A stretch of 64,000 nucleotides of DNA from Kordiimonas pumila (lineage in GTDB: Bacteria; Pseudomonadota; Alphaproteobacteria; Sphingomonadales; Kordiimonadaceae): the NCBI RefSeq assembly GCF_015240255.1, contig NZ_CP061205.1, positions 3,582,501-3,646,500 on the forward strand. The letters are read 5' to 3'. Below are positions 27,276-37,281 of the stretch, in pieces. Numbering within the stretch: position 1 is the first letter of the stretch; every line of letters begins with the position of its first letter. The notes below the pieces were generated by a model. That model ran no database searches, was not told where the DNA came from, and saw only the letters and a list, made by a program, of their open reading frames with translations. A program made the position numbers and the translations under genes.

Positions 27276-27805
27276 TATATGCCCCTCTCAGAACTCTTGC
27301 ATTCCTGAACAAGCTTTTTAAAAGCGGCCTCATCATCGTGGGTGAAAAAATACCGACGAAACCCTATGACATAAAAAATATTAAACAGCATGTACCCAAG
27401 CCAAATACCCCAAAAGGTCCAATTGGTTGGTGCAGGAAACCCAAACGCAATGCTGGTTTCCCCTGTTTGCAGATACGCCTCATACCCTGTATATAAAAAC
27501 GCCCAAACAGCCAAATTAACAAACGTGACAAGCACTATAAAACCGATAAGCGGTTTATCGCGCCTTGCAGGGGCAATCCCCATATACAGGAGTACGCCAG
27601 CAAGCCCTGTTACAACCAGTTGAAAATAAAATGGCGCGCGGCCAATAGTCTCAAGGCGGGCGGCACCATCTCCGCCCATCTTCATGCCTCTCGCAAACTC
27701 GGAGCTGATACCTGTTGCGTGTTGAGGTTCCCCACTCAGCAAGACAAAAACTGTTATGGCTGCCAGCATCAGCAACAACACAAAAACAAGATAGATTGGC
27801 TTCAA
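27275..27805 (-). CDS. Small four-helix membrane protein coupled to an SSS symporter
   Basis: A 176-residue protein with hydrophobic segments at about 5-24, 62-80, 87-107 and 130-152, then a charged C-terminal tail (HDDEAAFKKLVQECKS) probably in the cytoplasm. I do not recognise a named family. The start codon is TTG: a strong GGAGGGGAG lies eight bases before it, and the ATG upstream is out of frame. Direct coupling to the symporter gene suggests an accessory subunit. A role as stand-alone transporter is less likely given its size. Confidence 0.75.
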   Translation of the reverse strand: MKPIYLVFVLLLMLAAITVFVLLSGEPQHATGISSEFARGMKMGGDGAARLETIGRAPFYFQLVVTGLAGVLLYMGIAPARRDKPLIGFIVLVTFVNLAVWAFLYTGYEAYLQTGETSIAFGFPAPTNWTFWGIWLGYMLFNIFYVIGFRRYFFTHDDEAAFKKLVQECKSSERGI

Positions 27806-27926
27806 AACTGGTCTCCCCTCCAGAACATGAGTGAGACTAGTGGCAGATGACTACAGTGGTCAAGCACAACTGCTTGCACATTCATCAAATGTTGAATTTC
27901 AAACCGAGGTTATGATGGGAAGCACA

Positions 27927-28553
27927 TCAGGCGTTGCTATATTCCGCCATAGAACTTGCAAGTATTTCAAGATGTTCCTGAATTGCTATTTCAGCATACG
28001 CTATTGCCGTGCGGTATAACATCGGAGCTTCGTCCATAGCTGAAAAGTCGATATTATGATGTTTGGTGCCACGATGAATTCGCCACATAGTTTCAGTTTT
28101 AAAAACATACAAAGGGTCAGATTCAGTGGTGATGATAAAGTAGGGTATAGGTGATGTAATCTGGGTTGTCCGTGAATATCGTGGGTAAACAAAGGTACAG
28201 TTAGAAAAATCCTCAGGTCCTATCAACCCGCCGATGATACAGTCCGTAAAACTTGTATCAATAACGGATGCACCTTTAATATCTGTATACGTCAAGTTAC
28301 AGGAAATAAACTCACAGCCATCAATATCACACGCCCGAAAATGGGCACCAGAGAAGTCGCACTTAAAAAAGATCGCACTTGTCATCATAAGCAAATGGAA
28401 CTGAGTTTCACTAAAGTCACAATTCACAAAAATAGTATCAGACCAATTCAAGATCGCCTTAATTTTCAAGGCGCTAATGCTTTCTTGTGCGAACTGTTCA
28501 CCCATTACCAGCTTATGATCTGGAAACATACTTGTTAAAGTTTTCAAATCCAT
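27927..28553 (-). CDS. Pentapeptide-repeat-like protein of unknown role
   Basis: A 208-residue soluble protein without signal peptide. Residues about 35-115 contain loosely spaced pentapeptide-like units (NCDFS, KCDFSGAHF, ACDIDGCEF, SCNLTYTDI, GASVIDTSF, DCIIG), which would form a right-handed quadrilateral helix of about four turns. The C-terminal 90 residues are not repetitive and not recognised. Pentapeptide proteins include gyrase-protecting factors, but no such claim can be made here. The coding stretch is noticeably more AT-rich than its neighbours, and the gene is isolated. Confidence 0.65.
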   Translation of the reverse strand: MDLKTLTSMFPDHKLVMGEQFAQESISALKIKAILNWSDTIFVNCDFSETQFHLLMMTSAIFFKCDFSGAHFRACDIDGCEFISCNLTYTDIKGASVIDTSFTDCIIGGLIGPEDFSNCTFVYPRYSRTTQITSPIPYFIITTESDPLYVFKTETMWRIHRGTKHHNIDFSAMDEAPMLYRTAIAYAEIAIQEHLEILASSMAEYSNA

Positions 28554-28831
28554 TTTTAAATACGACCCCGCTACGCATCACCCATGCAAACTAGAGGATA
28601 ATGGCCTTTGCTAGTGTCTCCGTAAAGAATTGATTAAAATTTTAGTTAAAATTTAATCAATAGCATAAAACATACATAATCAATTGATATTACTACACTT
28701 TTAAATACAACCGTGATCTGGAAAAACAATAAATCAACAGACTTTTTTACAGTTTTATTGCTTTATAATGCCTCTTTTTCCTCTGAGATGAATGTATTCA
28801 TCCTTTAAGGCAATAGTGTGTCATGCACTTT
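28554..28831. other. AT-rich intergenic region with two inverted repeats
   Basis: This 278-base stretch lies between glpK and the pentapeptide-type gene. It contains TTGATTAAA/TTTAATCAA arms (28630-28660) and a tight GATGAAT-GT-ATTCATC (28787-28802) just after glpK, possibly part of its transcription end, although no U-tract follows. No gene is seen. Confidence 0.5.
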
Positions 28832-30340
28832 TCACCCTTCATCACTCATGCCATCCCTCGCAAAAGCACGGGTAGCCTCTACCGCATGTCGCCACCGTGT
28901 CAGTTCTTTAGCTTTACTCGCCGCCGGTTTAAAAAGCCTGTCCTGTTGCCATATTTTTGCGACCTCTGACAAAGAGCCATATAACCCCGCTGATAACCCA
29001 GCAAGCATAGCCGCACCCAGAGCCGTTGTTTCCATAATTACAGGTCTTGAAACTGGCAATTGCAAAACATCAGCAAGGAACTGCACCAGCCAGTCGTTTC
29101 CAACCATACCACCATCAACCCTAAGGTCAGCCGGGTGCGTACCATCAGCGGCCATAGCCTCTAAAAGGTCTGCTGTTTGAAAACAAATAGATTCGAGTGT
29201 GGCCCTAACAATTTCTGCCTTGCCTGTGGCGCGAGTCATACCAAACAGGCTGGCTCGCGCCTCCGGGTCCCAGTAGGGCGCGCCTAACCCAGTAAAAGCT
29301 GGCACCATATAAACACCGTTGTTTGACTTCAAACTTGCTGCCAGGTCTTCCGTTTCTGCCGCGCTCTGAACAATTTTCAAGCCGTCCCTTAACCACTGCA
29401 CAGCGGCACCCGCTATAAAAATAGAGCCTTCAAGGGCATATGTTGGTTTTCCGCCCAGTCGAAACGCGGTCGTTGTAAGCAAACGGTTTTTGGAAAATAG
29501 CGGCTCAGATCCTGTATTAAGTATAGCAAAGCACCCTGTTCCATAGGTGCTTTTAATAGTGCCTTTATCAAAACAGCACTGGCCAAATGCCGCAGCTTGC
29601 TGGTCGCCCGCAACGCCCATAATAGGAATTTCTCGGTTTAAAATACCCTCCGCTGTTACGCCGTATTGTGCCGCACAGTCGAGCACTTCTGGCACCATCG
29701 AAGCTGGCACCTTAAAAAGTGAAAGCAATTCCTGGTCCCAGCACTGAGTTGTTATATTAAACAGGTTTGTTCGGCTTGCATTTGTGGCATCCGTCACGTG
29801 CTGTGTGCCCCCGGTTAGGTGCCATATGAGAAAGCTGTCTACTGTTCCAAAAGCAAGCTCACCGTTATCAGCCCGCACACGGGCACCTTCAACATTATCT
29901 AGAATCCAGGTAATTTTACTGGCTGAAAAATAAGGGTCCAGTAGCAGCCCTGACTTTTGCTGAACGCTTTCTTCTGCCCCGGCATCAGACTTTAGGCGCC
30001 TGCATTCAGCCGCTGTGCGGCGGTCTTGCCAGACGATTGCATTATAAACTGGCTCACCCGTTTTTTTATCCCAAACAAGGGTGGTTTCACGCTGGTTTGT
30101 AATACCGATAGCTTCAACACTAAACCCTTTTCCCTCAGCTTCCTGAAAAGCCTGCTGCGCTGTTGCAAGGCTGGTTTTCCATATATCAGCAGGGTCATGC
30201 TCTACCCAGCCATCGTGAGGATATATTTGTCTAAACTCTTGCTGCGCCACAGCAATAACAGAGCCGTCAAGGCCAAAAACCATTGCCCGACTACTGGTTG
30301 TTCCTTGGTCCATTGCTAGAATACAGCACTTTTTCAGCAT
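28832..30340 (-). CDS. glpK: Glycerol kinase
   Basis: Phosphorylates glycerol to glycerol 3-phosphate. The 502 residues match the family length and show the FGGY-family phosphate-binding [16 protein letters not shown] (7-22), [39 protein letters not shown] (about 263) and the second ATP-site motif [26 protein letters not shown] is the glycerol-kinase-specific substrate segment. There is no glpF or glpD next to it. The start has AAAGGGGAG upstream and is divergent from the dipeptidyl peptidase gene. Confidence 0.95.
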   Translation of the reverse strand: MLKKCCILAMDQGTTSSRAMVFGLDGSVIAVAQQEFRQIYPHDGWVEHDPADIWKTSLATAQQAFQEAEGKGFSVEAIGITNQRETTLVWDKKTGEPVYNAIVWQDRRTAAECRRLKSDAGAEESVQQKSGLLLDPYFSASKITWILDNVEGARVRADNGELAFGTVDSFLIWHLTGGTQHVTDATNASRTNLFNITTQCWDQELLSLFKVPASMVPEVLDCAAQYGVTAEGILNREIPIMGVAGDQQAAAFGQCCFDKGTIKSTYGTGCFAILNTGSEPLFSKNRLLTTTAFRLGGKPTYALEGSIFIAGAAVQWLRDGLKIVQSAAETEDLAASLKSNNGVYMVPAFTGLGAPYWDPEARASLFGMTRATGKAEIVRATLESICFQTADLLEAMAADGTHPADLRVDGGMVGNDWLVQFLADVLQLPVSRPVIMETTALGAAMLAGLSAGLYGSLSEVAKIWQQDRLFKPAASKAKELTRWRHAVEATRAFARDGMSDEG

Positions 30341-30439
30341 GTCATGCTCCCCTTTCGCAGCAAAATAAGCTTGCGATTATTCAAACATTTCGTTCTGATG
30401 CTTGCAACAACCTATCACAGGATAGACAAGGGGATAACA

Positions 30440-32464
30440 ATGCGCAAAAAAAATAATCCAATATCAAACCTGCTGGCACTCAGCGTGTTTCTAGCAAGCT
30501 ATGCTGTTCAAGCTGATACCACGCCTGTTATCAACCCCGATGATATTCTCGCGCTTAAAGTGCCCCTAAACCCTGCGCTAAGCCCAGATGGTAAATGGAT
30601 TGCCTATCAGGTGCGCACCAACGATATGGAAAAAGACAAACGCACCAATCAGCTTTGGATTACGTCATCTGACGGTAAAACCAGCCTTCCTATGACCGCA
30701 AATGATTATTCTGCCAACACACCGCGCTGGTCACCTGACGGTACATGGCTTGCCTTTATGGCAGCAAAAGGCGGCGATGATGCCACAGACCAAGTTTGGG
30801 TGCTAGATATGCGCGGCGGTGAAGCACAACAATATACTAATGTGAAACAAGGCGTGTCTGATTTTTCTTGGGCACCCGACAGCACAAAAATGCTGCTTAT
30901 TGTGCAAGACATGAGCGACGCAGAAAAAGAGCAACTAGAGAACCCGGATGAAGAAGAAAAACCCCGCCCATGGGTTATAGACCGGCTTCAGTTTAAAGAA
31001 GACTATGTAGGTTACCTAGACCGGACCCGGACCCACATTTATATACAAAATGGTATGATGGCACCAGCTGAACAGGTCACTTTCGGTGATTATGATGACA
31101 GTGAAGCATTATGGTCGCCAGATGGTAGCGAGATTGCCTTTGTCAGCAACCGCACAGAGGAACCTGATAGCAATACAAACAGCGATATTTGGGTTGTTTC
31201 AGCAACACCCTCTGGCGCGCCTGCAGAGCTGCGTCAAATCACCTCTAATCCGGGCGCAGACCATAGCCCAGCGTGGAGCCATGACGGCAAAACCATAGCC
31301 CATGTTTCCGTAACGGCTGTTAACAAAATCTGGTATGCCACCAACCATCTTGCAATCACCCCCGCAACGGGTGGGGAGCTTCAGATTCTAACGGCCGGCC
31401 TTGACCGCAATATTAACAGCCCCGCTTTCACACAAGACGATAAAGGCATTGTTTTTTCCCTTGAAGATAGCGCCGAGCAACAACTTGCTAGCCTCACGCT
31501 AAAGTCTGGTAAAATAAACCGGCTGGTTAAAGGCGACCTCGCGATAAGCAGCTTTGACTATAACACTAAAAACGGCACAGCCCTGCTTATTTCCAAGCCC
31601 GACCTACCAGATGAAGTGTTTTTCTATAAAAATAACACTCTTAAACAGGTAACAAACCTTAACAAAAACTTGTTGGCCAACAAACCCCTAGCCAGCGTTA
31701 AAAATATTACGTTTCCATCAAGTGATGGAACAGAAATAGAAGGATTTATATTCCTGCCCCCCTCCTATGAAGCGGGTAAAAAATACCCGACGTTACTGCG
31801 CATACACGGTGGCCCGGTTTCCCAGTATGATTTTTCCTTCAATTATGAAGCGCAGCTACTCGCTGCACAGGGTTATGTTGTGGTGATCTCTAATCCGCGG
31901 GGTTCTTCTGGCTACGGCGAGGATTTTTCCGCCGTCCTGCTGGCAGACTGGGGTAATAAAGACTTTGAAGATGTAAACGCCGCTATAGATTACGCCATTA
32001 AAGAAGGCTACACCGACCCCGACAAAATGGGCGTTGGCGGCTGGTCTTATGGTGGCATTCTGACCAACTATGTCATTACAAAAACGGGACGCTTTAAAGG
32101 TGCCATATCTGGTGCAAGCGAAGTTAACCATACTGCAAACTATGGCCATGATATTTATCAGGCTCTATGGGAGGCAGAGCTGGGCTTGCCGTGGGAAAAC
32201 AAGGATGCATGGGAGCGCATAAACCCGTTCAACAACCTTGGGCATATTACCACACCAACCCTAGTTATGGGCGGCAAGGAAGATTGGAACGTACCAATTT
32301 TAAATTCAGAGCAGCTCTACCAAGCCCTAAAACGTATCGGCGTACCCACCCAGCTTGTCGTTTATCCCGGTGAATCGCATGGGTTCACCCGTCCAAGCTT
32401 TATAAAAGATAAATATGAGCGTTATATTGACTGGTATAACAAATATGTAAAAGGCGGGGAATAG
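30440..32464 (+). CDS. Secreted S9-family prolyl oligopeptidase/acylaminoacyl peptidase
   Basis: About 674 residues with a signal peptide (MRKKNNPISNLLALSVFLAS, cleavage after VQA). The N-terminal half is a WD40-like propeller with TolB-type repeats (NPALSPDGKWIAYQV, PRWSPDGTWLAFM, ALWSPDGSEIAFVSNR, PAWSHDGKTIAHVS). The C-terminal alpha/beta-hydrolase domain has the nucleophile in GGWSYGG (Ser536), Asp in GGKEDWNVP and His in GESHGF. It should hydrolyse short peptides in the periplasm. The frame runs upstream to 30344, but the ATG at 30440 has AAGGGGA and the signal peptide. Confidence 0.9.
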   Translation: MRKKNNPISNLLALSVFLASYAVQADTTPVINPDDILALKVPLNPALSPDGKWIAYQVRTNDMEKDKRTNQLWITSSDGKTSLPMTANDYSANTPRWSPDGTWLAFMAAKGGDDATDQVWVLDMRGGEAQQYTNVKQGVSDFSWAPDSTKMLLIVQDMSDAEKEQLENPDEEEKPRPWVIDRLQFKEDYVGYLDRTRTHIYIQNGMMAPAEQVTFGDYDDSEALWSPDGSEIAFVSNRTEEPDSNTNSDIWVVSATPSGAPAELRQITSNPGADHSPAWSHDGKTIAHVSVTAVNKIWYATNHLAITPATGGELQILTAGLDRNINSPAFTQDDKGIVFSLEDSAEQQLASLTLKSGKINRLVKGDLAISSFDYNTKNGTALLISKPDLPDEVFFYKNNTLKQVTNLNKNLLANKPLASVKNITFPSSDGTEIEGFIFLPPSYEAGKKYPTLLRIHGGPVSQYDFSFNYEAQLLAAQGYVVVISNPRGSSGYGEDFSAVLLADWGNKDFEDVNAAIDYAIKEGYTDPDKMGVGGWSYGGILTNYVITKTGRFKGAISGASEVNHTANYGHDIYQALWEAELGLPWENKDAWERINPFNNLGHITTPTLVMGGKEDWNVPILNSEQLYQALKRIGVPTQLVVYPGESHGFTRPSFIKDKYERYIDWYNKYVKGGE

Positions 32465-32519
32465 CAGCGCCTATAGTCATTTGTGCCTGAAGAAAACTCC
32501 AAGCAGGCAAGCATCTTTT

Positions 32520-32549
32520 GTGAAATAAACTCCCGTGAGTTTATTTCAC
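32520..32549. terminator. Bidirectional terminator-like hairpin overlapping the ilvE stop
   Basis: A perfect 13-pair stem (GTGAAATAAACTC / GAGTTTATTTCAC) with a CCGT loop lies between convergent genes, and one arm contains the last codons of the aminotransferase. No long U-tract follows, but the stem is AT-rich and symmetric. Confidence 0.6.
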
Positions 32550-33602
32550 ATTCTGCATCCAGCCGAACAAATCTTCGGCACGGCCTTCCTGAATATCAAC
32601 CAGAGCAGCCCTAAGCTTGCTTGTGACCGGGCCCGGCTCTGTGCCCACCACAAACTCCTGCCCGTCAATCTCCTTAAAGGATTTAATTGGCGAGATTACA
32701 GCGGCAGTTCCACTTGAAAAAGCCTCAATCTCACGTCCCTTTTTAAGGTCTGCCACCAGCTCATTAATATCAATTGGCTGTTCCACCGTTTCGATACCTA
32801 GGTGGTTTGCCATCTGCAAAATAGACTGGCGGGTAAGGCCCGGCAGGAAGCTTTTTGTAAGCTCTGGTGTGTATAATTTCTCGTCCTTCACAATAAAAAA
32901 GTTCATGAGAGACAGTTCTTCTACATACCTATGTTCGATAGGATCCAACCATATACTGGTTGCACAACCAACCGAGCGTGCCCGCTGCACAGAAAGGAAA
33001 CTTGCAGCATAATTCCCTGCCGCTTTCACGCCCCCCGTACCGCCAACCGCTGCGCGGGTGTTTTCCCGCTCTATCAGAACCGATTTCATATTCACTGAAA
33101 ACGGCACAGTAGGCGCTACATGAACGGTAAAGCTGTAGCCAGCCGAAGGCGTTATTTCGAGCGAATAATCGTCACCAAATAAGGCGGGCCGAACATAAAG
33201 CGCGCTATTATGTTCACGTGGGATCAGGTCTGTATATAAATCGGCTATTTTTTTAACCGCACTTACAAACAACTCTTCTGGTACATGAGGCATGCACAAA
33301 CGGTCAGCAGACCGCTGAAACCGTTTCGCGTGATCGTAGGGGCGAAAAATTTGCGGTATATCCTGCGTAACCCTGTATGCCTTCATGCCCTCAAAAATAC
33401 TTTGTCCGTACTGTACAACAACAGACCCAGCCGATACCGCATGTTCTGTATCAAGCTTAATCTCAAGATCTGACCATGTACCATTGCGGTAAGTGGCCGC
33501 CGCAATGACCGGAAACAGAGCCCGTCCAAAAGTTTTATCTTCCGGCACTATAGTGTTTTTTATTGCAGCCAGAATCTCTGGTCGGATATGTGCTGTCGTC
33601 AT
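32541..33602 (-). CDS. ilvE: Branched-chain amino acid aminotransferase
   Basis: A PLP fold-type IV aminotransferase of about 353 residues. PLP Lys193 lies in GGVKAAGNYAAS; other signatures are YGQSIFEGMKAYR, RPYDHAKRFQRSADRLCMP, LYVRPALFGDD, the substrate-site ATSIWLDPIEHRYVEELSLMNF, and SSGTAAVISPI near the end. This is the longer BCAT type found in eukaryotes and many proteobacteria. It catalyses the last step of Leu/Ile/Val synthesis or the first of degradation. Upstream in-frame codons reach 33671, but GAGAAA precedes the ATG at 33602, where homology begins. Confidence 0.92.
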   Translation of the reverse strand: MTTAHIRPEILAAIKNTIVPEDKTFGRALFPVIAAATYRNGTWSDLEIKLDTEHAVSAGSVVVQYGQSIFEGMKAYRVTQDIPQIFRPYDHAKRFQRSADRLCMPHVPEELFVSAVKKIADLYTDLIPREHNSALYVRPALFGDDYSLEITPSAGYSFTVHVAPTVPFSVNMKSVLIERENTRAAVGGTGGVKAAGNYAASFLSVQRARSVGCATSIWLDPIEHRYVEELSLMNFFIVKDEKLYTPELTKSFLPGLTRQSILQMANHLGIETVEQPIDINELVADLKKGREIEAFSSGTAAVISPIKSFKEIDGQEFVVGTEPGPVTSKLRAALVDIQEGRAEDLFGWMQNVK

Positions 33603-33709
33603 TGTATTTCTCGTTATGCTATACATACAAACAAGCATACCCAAGTGCTTGTTAATAGCGGCTTTGTACATAGGCAGCCGTCAAATAACAAGGCATTGAT
33701 ACCCTATAG

Positions 33710-33743
33710 CCTAAAAAATAAAGGCGCCTAAAAAGACGCCTTT
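33710..33743 (-). terminator. Intrinsic terminator of the small secreted protein gene
   Basis: A stem of AAAGGCG/CGCCTTT (33720-33726 and 33737-33743), with inner CT/AG pairs, is followed on the minus strand by ATTTTTTAGG. It begins 25 bases past the stop of the gene ending at 33769. Confidence 0.8.
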
Positions 33744-33768
33744 AAAGATTCAATATGCCAAAGCTGCT

Positions 33769-34296
33769 TTATTTAGCTTTTAGGCTCGCAAACTGTGCGC
33801 TGATTTGCTGAGAACGTTCCAGAACCATGTAAGAATCAAATACCTGTTCCATGGAATCAACCATCATGGTGTCATCGCTCCCCATAGCAGTTTCAGGGCC
33901 AGCAGCTGGTGCCATATCAGACAAGGCAGAACTTGAGATATCATCAAGTGTTTTTTCAAACTGGGCTTGCGCCAAGCGGAAAATACGAGATGCCTCTTCT
34001 GCACCAGCTTGCAGTTTTTCTATTTTTGCTGCATCGCTCGTCGCAGCAATTTTACCAGCATAACATTCTTGTGCTTCTGTCGCACCTTTCATGGCAGCCT
34101 TAAAAATTGTTGTGGTTTCTTCAATCTTCTGGTTATTTGAAAGAGCACTAGCACCTTCATTAACAGGTAAACCGTTCGTAAAATTCATCAGTGGTTGCAG
34201 GCACTCTGCGCCTTCATCACCAGCGAATACAGATTGGTTACCAAAAACAACAAATGCTGCACCAAGTGCAGCTACACGTACAAATTGGGTTTTCAT
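33769..34296 (-). CDS. Secreted protein of unknown function
   Basis: About 175 residues: signal peptide MKTQFVRVAALGAAFVVFG with cleavage near VFAG, then a mostly helical, Ala/Glu/Gln-rich mature domain. Two Cys (in AECLQPL and QECYAGK) could form one disulfide. Residues about 125-150 are a Met/Asp/Ser-rich linker (MAPAAGPETAMGSDDTMM). No family is recognised. The ATG at 34296 is preceded by GGGGA. With its own terminator it is a single-gene unit; an envelope or periplasmic structural role is only a guess. Confidence 0.65.
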   Translation of the reverse strand: MKTQFVRVAALGAAFVVFGNQSVFAGDEGAECLQPLMNFTNGLPVNEGASALSNNQKIEETTTIFKAAMKGATEAQECYAGKIAATSDAAKIEKLQAGAEEASRIFRLAQAQFEKTLDDISSSALSDMAPAAGPETAMGSDDTMMVDSMEQVFDSYMVLERSQQISAQFASLKAK

Positions 34297-34550
34297 AATC
34301 AAGTCCCCTAAATCACACCCTCTAACAACAAGAAATTTGAAGCAATTTTAATAAAAACGCAACGATTCTATCTCATCCCACATTTTACCCAGTGGTCTAG
34401 CTGTGGATATTTTCGCCTATTTTTACTAGCTTTCCAGCAAACAGACGGGATTGAAAACAATAGTAGCAAAATCAGATTTATATGCTTGTAAGCCGCAGAA
34501 AGCCTACTATGCTAAGCTGGCACAAACACATGAAAAGGTTTCAGGTTTAT

Positions 34551-35525
34551 ATGGAAAACCCCGTTTCTTACAGAGACATCCTAGACGCAGCCAGCCGTAT
34601 TGAAGGCATTGCGGTTAGAACCCCTTTAATCGAGAATCTCTACCTTAATGACTTTACTGAAGGCCGAGTCTTTCTAAAACTCGAAAACCTCCAGCATGTT
34701 GGAGCCTTCAAATTTCGTGGGGCTTATAACCGCCTTTCAGCACTTGATACAACCGCCCGCCAAGCTGGTGTGGTGGCATGGTCATCAGGGAACCATGCAC
34801 AGGGTGTTGCAGCAGCCGCCAAGATGCTCGGCATCGAAGCGACTATCATCATGCCCGAAGATGCCCCTTATATGAAAATTGAAAATACACGTGCATTTGG
34901 GGCCCATGTACATCTTTACAACCGTTACACTGAAAGCCGAGAAGAAATTGGTACTCACATTGCTGCTGAAAAAGGTGCAGTAATTGTACCACCCTTTGAC
35001 GACCCTTATATTATTGCAGGGCAAGGTACCATTGGGCTTGAAATCATGGCGGACTTAACCGTACTGGGTATAAAGCCGGATGCTATTCTTGTGCCGTGTA
35101 GCGGCGGCGGTTTGTGCGCTGGCGTTACCATTGCCGTGAAAGAAACCAGCCCAAACACACAGATTTATACCCTTGAACCCGCAGCCTATAATGATACCGA
35201 GCAATCCCTTGCAGCAGGCCACCGTATAAAGCTTACACCTGATAGCACATCCATATGTGATGCCTTAATGGCACCCTCACCCGGCGAGCTTACCTTTCCC
35301 ATTATGCATGCAAAAGGCGTCAGCGGCATTTCGGTTACAGACGATGAAGTAAAGGCCGCTATAAGATTTGCCTATCAGGCCCTTAAAATAATTATTGAGC
35401 CCGGCGGCGCAACAGGCTTAGCCGCTATACTGGCAAAAAAATGCACCACACAGAACAAAAATACTGTGCTGGTAATAAGTGGCGGGAATATTGATCCACA
35501 TCAGTTCAGGGAGTGCATCCGCTAA
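34551..35525 (+). CDS. Threonine dehydratase/serine racemase-like PLP enzyme
   Basis: A fold-type II PLP enzyme of about 324 residues without a C-terminal regulatory domain. PLP Lys54 lies in VGAFKFRGAYN; the Asn loop SSGNHAQGVA and the phosphate-binding glycine loop SGGGLCAG are intact, and GGATGLAA occurs near the end. This short form is typical of catabolic threonine dehydratases, serine racemases and hydroxyaspartate dehydratases, which cannot be told apart here. The frame extends to 34482, but the ATG at 34551 fits the family start and has AGG upstream. Confidence 0.85.
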   Translation: MENPVSYRDILDAASRIEGIAVRTPLIENLYLNDFTEGRVFLKLENLQHVGAFKFRGAYNRLSALDTTARQAGVVAWSSGNHAQGVAAAAKMLGIEATIIMPEDAPYMKIENTRAFGAHVHLYNRYTESREEIGTHIAAEKGAVIVPPFDDPYIIAGQGTIGLEIMADLTVLGIKPDAILVPCSGGGLCAGVTIAVKETSPNTQIYTLEPAAYNDTEQSLAAGHRIKLTPDSTSICDALMAPSPGELTFPIMHAKGVSGISVTDDEVKAAIRFAYQALKIIIEPGGATGLAAILAKKCTTQNKNTVLVISGGNIDPHQFRECIR

Positions 35526-35550
35526 GCACTCCCCGCCAATTTAGCCTGTT

Positions 35551-37209
35551 TTAGTCGTGTGCAAGCTTAATGAATGTGCCACTAGCTGTACCTGTAGGCT
35601 TGCCATCTTTAAGAACAAGCTTACCAGCAACAATAACATCCACCATACCCACAGACATTAAATCAGGGTCCACCCATGTTGAGCGATCAACAATCTCATC
35701 CGGGTTAAAGATGGCAATATCGGCCACATACCCTTCCCGGATGATACCACGCTTGCCAAGCCCCATAAAAGCAACAGGAAACGAGGTCATTTTACGAATG
35801 GCTTCTTCCATGCTCATAAGCTTCAAATCACGAGCATAATGCCCCACAACACGTGGGAAGCTACCCGTTGAGCGGGGGTGATGCATACGCAGTTCTTTAC
35901 TGGCATCTGCCCATGCTCCATCACTGGAAACCATGTTCCATGGCTGCACGAGAAGCTTCTGGACATTGCTTTCTTCAACAGATCCCAAAGTCATTAAAAT
36001 AGGCTGGCTTGAGTTAACAATGATACGGGCCAGCGCTTCAAACCCCGAAACAGCCCATTCAGATGCAAGCTCTGAGATATGCTTACCTACAAGCTCAGGG
36101 TTTTCGGGCGCATCCACAATACGCATCGCTGTGTATCCTACAGCGTCAACCCAGCTAAAACCGCGCCCACCTGCTTCATTAAACGCTGCAATTGAAGGCA
36201 GGTTTTCCTGCACAGCAAGTAAGGTCTTTAAAGTAGCCCTGTCCTTTGCACTGCCATATGCGTCATCTTTATTCTGAGACTCTGCAAATTGCTCTGGCAG
36301 AGCAATCATGTCCCACAAAAAACTGGTTGCAGCACCGTTATAAGGGTATTGGTCTGTCACCACATTCAATCCTTCACTGCGGGCATCCTCTACCAGTTTC
36401 AGGAATTCTGGCATCTTCGATTTGTTTGGCAACCCAACAAGCTTTGCGTGGCTTATTTTAGCACCAATACCTGCAGAACGGCCGATTTCAATTGCTTCTG
36501 TTGCTGAGCCAATTAAGTCGTGTACCGGATTTCTGATGTGCGAATCGTACGTACCGCCATACGGAGCAGCTTCTTTTGCCAGTGCAATAACTTCCGCAGT
36601 ATCAGAGAACTTACCCGGATCGTACATCAAACCTGTTGAAAAGCCTATTGCGCCCTCTTCCATGCCTTCATGCACTAATGCCTTCATTTTTGCCAGTTCT
36701 TCACTGGTCGGGGCGCGCTGCTCACTACCCATAACAACACGCCGAACACCGTTATGCCCGACATAGGCAGCCACATTTGTGCCCGTTCCATATTCGGCGA
36801 TATATTTTTGCAAACCTTTGATCTGTTCTGGGTTTAAAAAACCATCGTTTCCAACAATAGTAGTTGTCACCCCTTGCAACAAATAAGCTGTGTTTAAATG
36901 GTCTGCAGGGTTTATATACACACTTTCCGAATGGTTATGTGCATCAACAAACCCTGGTGAAACAACAAGCCCCTTAGCATCAACAACCTCGTCTGCATCC
37001 AGGCTTTCAGCATCCCCAACATATGTGATCAAACCATCTTTAATACCTATGGTTGCGGCAACGCCGGGCACACCAGTGCCATCAACCATTATACCGTTTT
37101 TAATGACAAGGTCGTAATCAGCCGCGAGCAATCCTGCTGTCAAATACGATACGCTTAGCGCACCACTCAGCACCTTAAGTGCTGTTTTAAGTCCCACATT
37201 CTTTTGCAT
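35551..37209 (-). CDS. Secreted N-acyl-D-amino-acid deacylase family amidohydrolase
   Basis: A 552-residue metal-dependent amidohydrolase with an N-terminal signal peptide (about 1-29). Features include YDLVIKNGIMVDGTGVPG, the metal ligands DAHNHSE (about 91), GFSTGLMYDPG, further ligands in DSHIRN and ISHAKLVG, and the C-terminal RGIIREGYVADIAIFNPDEI. This order matches D-aminoacylases/dihydroorotase-like enzymes acting on N-acyl-D-amino acids. It is divergent from a MarR-type regulator across a perfect palindrome, so that regulator probably controls it. Confidence 0.87.
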   Translation of the reverse strand: MQKNVGLKTALKVLSGALSVSYLTAGLLAADYDLVIKNGIMVDGTGVPGVAATIGIKDGLITYVGDAESLDADEVVDAKGLVVSPGFVDAHNHSESVYINPADHLNTAYLLQGVTTTIVGNDGFLNPEQIKGLQKYIAEYGTGTNVAAYVGHNGVRRVVMGSEQRAPTSEELAKMKALVHEGMEEGAIGFSTGLMYDPGKFSDTAEVIALAKEAAPYGGTYDSHIRNPVHDLIGSATEAIEIGRSAGIGAKISHAKLVGLPNKSKMPEFLKLVEDARSEGLNVVTDQYPYNGAATSFLWDMIALPEQFAESQNKDDAYGSAKDRATLKTLLAVQENLPSIAAFNEAGGRGFSWVDAVGYTAMRIVDAPENPELVGKHISELASEWAVSGFEALARIIVNSSQPILMTLGSVEESNVQKLLVQPWNMVSSDGAWADASKELRMHHPRSTGSFPRVVGHYARDLKLMSMEEAIRKMTSFPVAFMGLGKRGIIREGYVADIAIFNPDEIVDRSTWVDPDLMSVGMVDVIVAGKLVLKDGKPTGTASGTFIKLAHD

Positions 37210-37281
37210 TGGTATCCCCCTAAATATTACGGTAAATTCACAACAAACGTTGAAAATTCAATAAAATCGTATCAGCAATTC

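Noticed and set aside
28787-28802. GATGAAT-GT-ATTCATC as an intrinsic terminator of glpK
   Set aside because: The two-base loop cannot close fully and no U-tract follows on the minus strand, so it is listed only as an inverted repeat.
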